From NCBI GenBank assembly GCA_021813195.1, contig JAKALI010000347.1:1-5370 (forward strand): a stretch of DNA of 5,370 nt. Direction: 5' to 3'. The DNA is from Pseudomonadota bacterium (GTDB taxonomy: Bacteria; Pseudomonadota; Alphaproteobacteria; Rhizobiales; Hyphomicrobiaceae). This document shows positions 5,149-5,370 of this stretch, one piece after another (position 1 is the first letter of the stretch; every line of letters starts with the position of its first letter). Made by a program: the position numbers and the translations under genes. Under the pieces are notes generated by a model. That model ran no database searches, had not been told where the DNA came from, and was given only the letters and a program-made list of their open reading frames with translations.

Positions 5149-5363
5149 TTCTCATCCTCCGGCAGTTTCACGCCCTCAATCGCGTCCGCCACGGCGCGCA
5201 GATACCGTAGCACGTCGTCCGGCGCCTGGCACGGATTGCCGCGCGCATTGACGCCCGTCACCCAGCGCCCGATGCGGTGCTGCGGAATGCCCGTGCGGCT
5301 GGACAGCTCGCGCGCTGACCAGCCGATGCGGGATAGGAAGGCGGCAAGGTCAGTTTGCGGCAT
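5145..5363 (-). CDS. Small helix-turn-helix (Cro/CI, XRE-like) DNA-binding protein
   Basis: The 72-residue product is about the size of a single-domain Cro-like protein. The N-terminal helix TDLAAFLSRIG (4-14) is followed by a clear helix-turn-helix, WSARELSSRTGIPQHRIGRWVTG (15-37, central residues SSRTGIPQHR), and then a helix DDVLRYLRAVADAIEG (49-64). This layout matches XRE-type regulators of phages, so DNA binding at an operator is likely, but the target is not known. The ATG at 5363 is close to the window edge, with only 7 bases upstream, so I cannot see a Shine-Dalgarno site or exclude an earlier start. The stop overlaps the next gene (GTGA). The repeats near 2646-2676 are a possible target by proximity only. 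Confidence 0.78.
   Translation of the reverse strand: MPQTDLAAFLSRIGWSARELSSRTGIPQHRIGRWVTGVNARGNPCQAPDDVLRYLRAVADAIEGVKLPEDEK
5156..5160 (-). promoter_or_regulatory. Shine-Dalgarno site of the 33-residue gene
   Basis: GGAGG on the minus strand lies inside the end of the helix-turn-helix gene, 7 bases before the GTG at 5148. It directly abuts the ATG at 5155, which makes that ATG a poor start. It is the main support for the 33-residue gene. Confidence 0.7.
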
Positions 5364-5370
5364 ATCGTTC

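Noticed and set aside
5051..5155. Longer version of the 174-residue gene starting at 5155
   Set aside because: The GGAGG abuts that ATG with no spacer, the added 35 residues are arginine-rich shadow sequence, and the ATGA overlap at 5050 gives a better start.

Overview
This window looks like part of a phage genome or prophage, probably from a high-GC proteobacterium and perhaps an alphaproteobacterium. The host guess rests only on base composition and on the style of the short phage proteins. All convincing genes lie on the minus strand, packed head to tail with overlaps or gaps of 0-25 bases. This is typical of a phage operon. I found no tRNA, rRNA, CRISPR array, insertion sequence or convincing terminator, and no gene-free stretch over 300 bases.

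Read in the direction of transcription (right to left), the first part holds small regulatory or hypothetical genes. These are a helix-turn-helix protein (5363-5145), a 33-residue microprotein (5148-5047), a 174-residue protein with a DUF6456-like C-terminal half (5050-4526), a 99-residue protein (4524-4225) and a 57-residue protein (4228-4055). They are linked by GTGA or ATGA overlaps or a one-base gap, so they are probably translationally coupled.

Next comes the most notable gene, a 450-residue RtcB-type RNA ligase (4033-2681). It has a strong Shine-Dalgarno site and keeps every metal-binding and catalytic residue of the family. The only intergenic region of any size follows. It holds a near-consensus sigma70 promoter (TTGACA, 18 bases, TATAAA) with two direct repeats just upstream of the -35 box, which suggests a regulated promoter for the packaging genes.

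Downstream of that promoter are a hypothetical gene that may be frameshifted near its 5' end (2512-2081), an 86-residue protein with a hydrophobic middle (2070-1810), a probable small terminase subunit (1806-1429), the large terminase subunit (1436-144), and the first 40 codons of another gene that runs off the left edge.

A reasonable reading is an early/regulatory-to-late transition. The upstream cluster encodes DNA-binding proteins and an RNA-repair enzyme, and the promoter after rtcB starts the packaging operon. The RNA ligase could reseal host or phage tRNAs cut by anticodon nucleases during infection. That role is inferred, not shown by the sequence.
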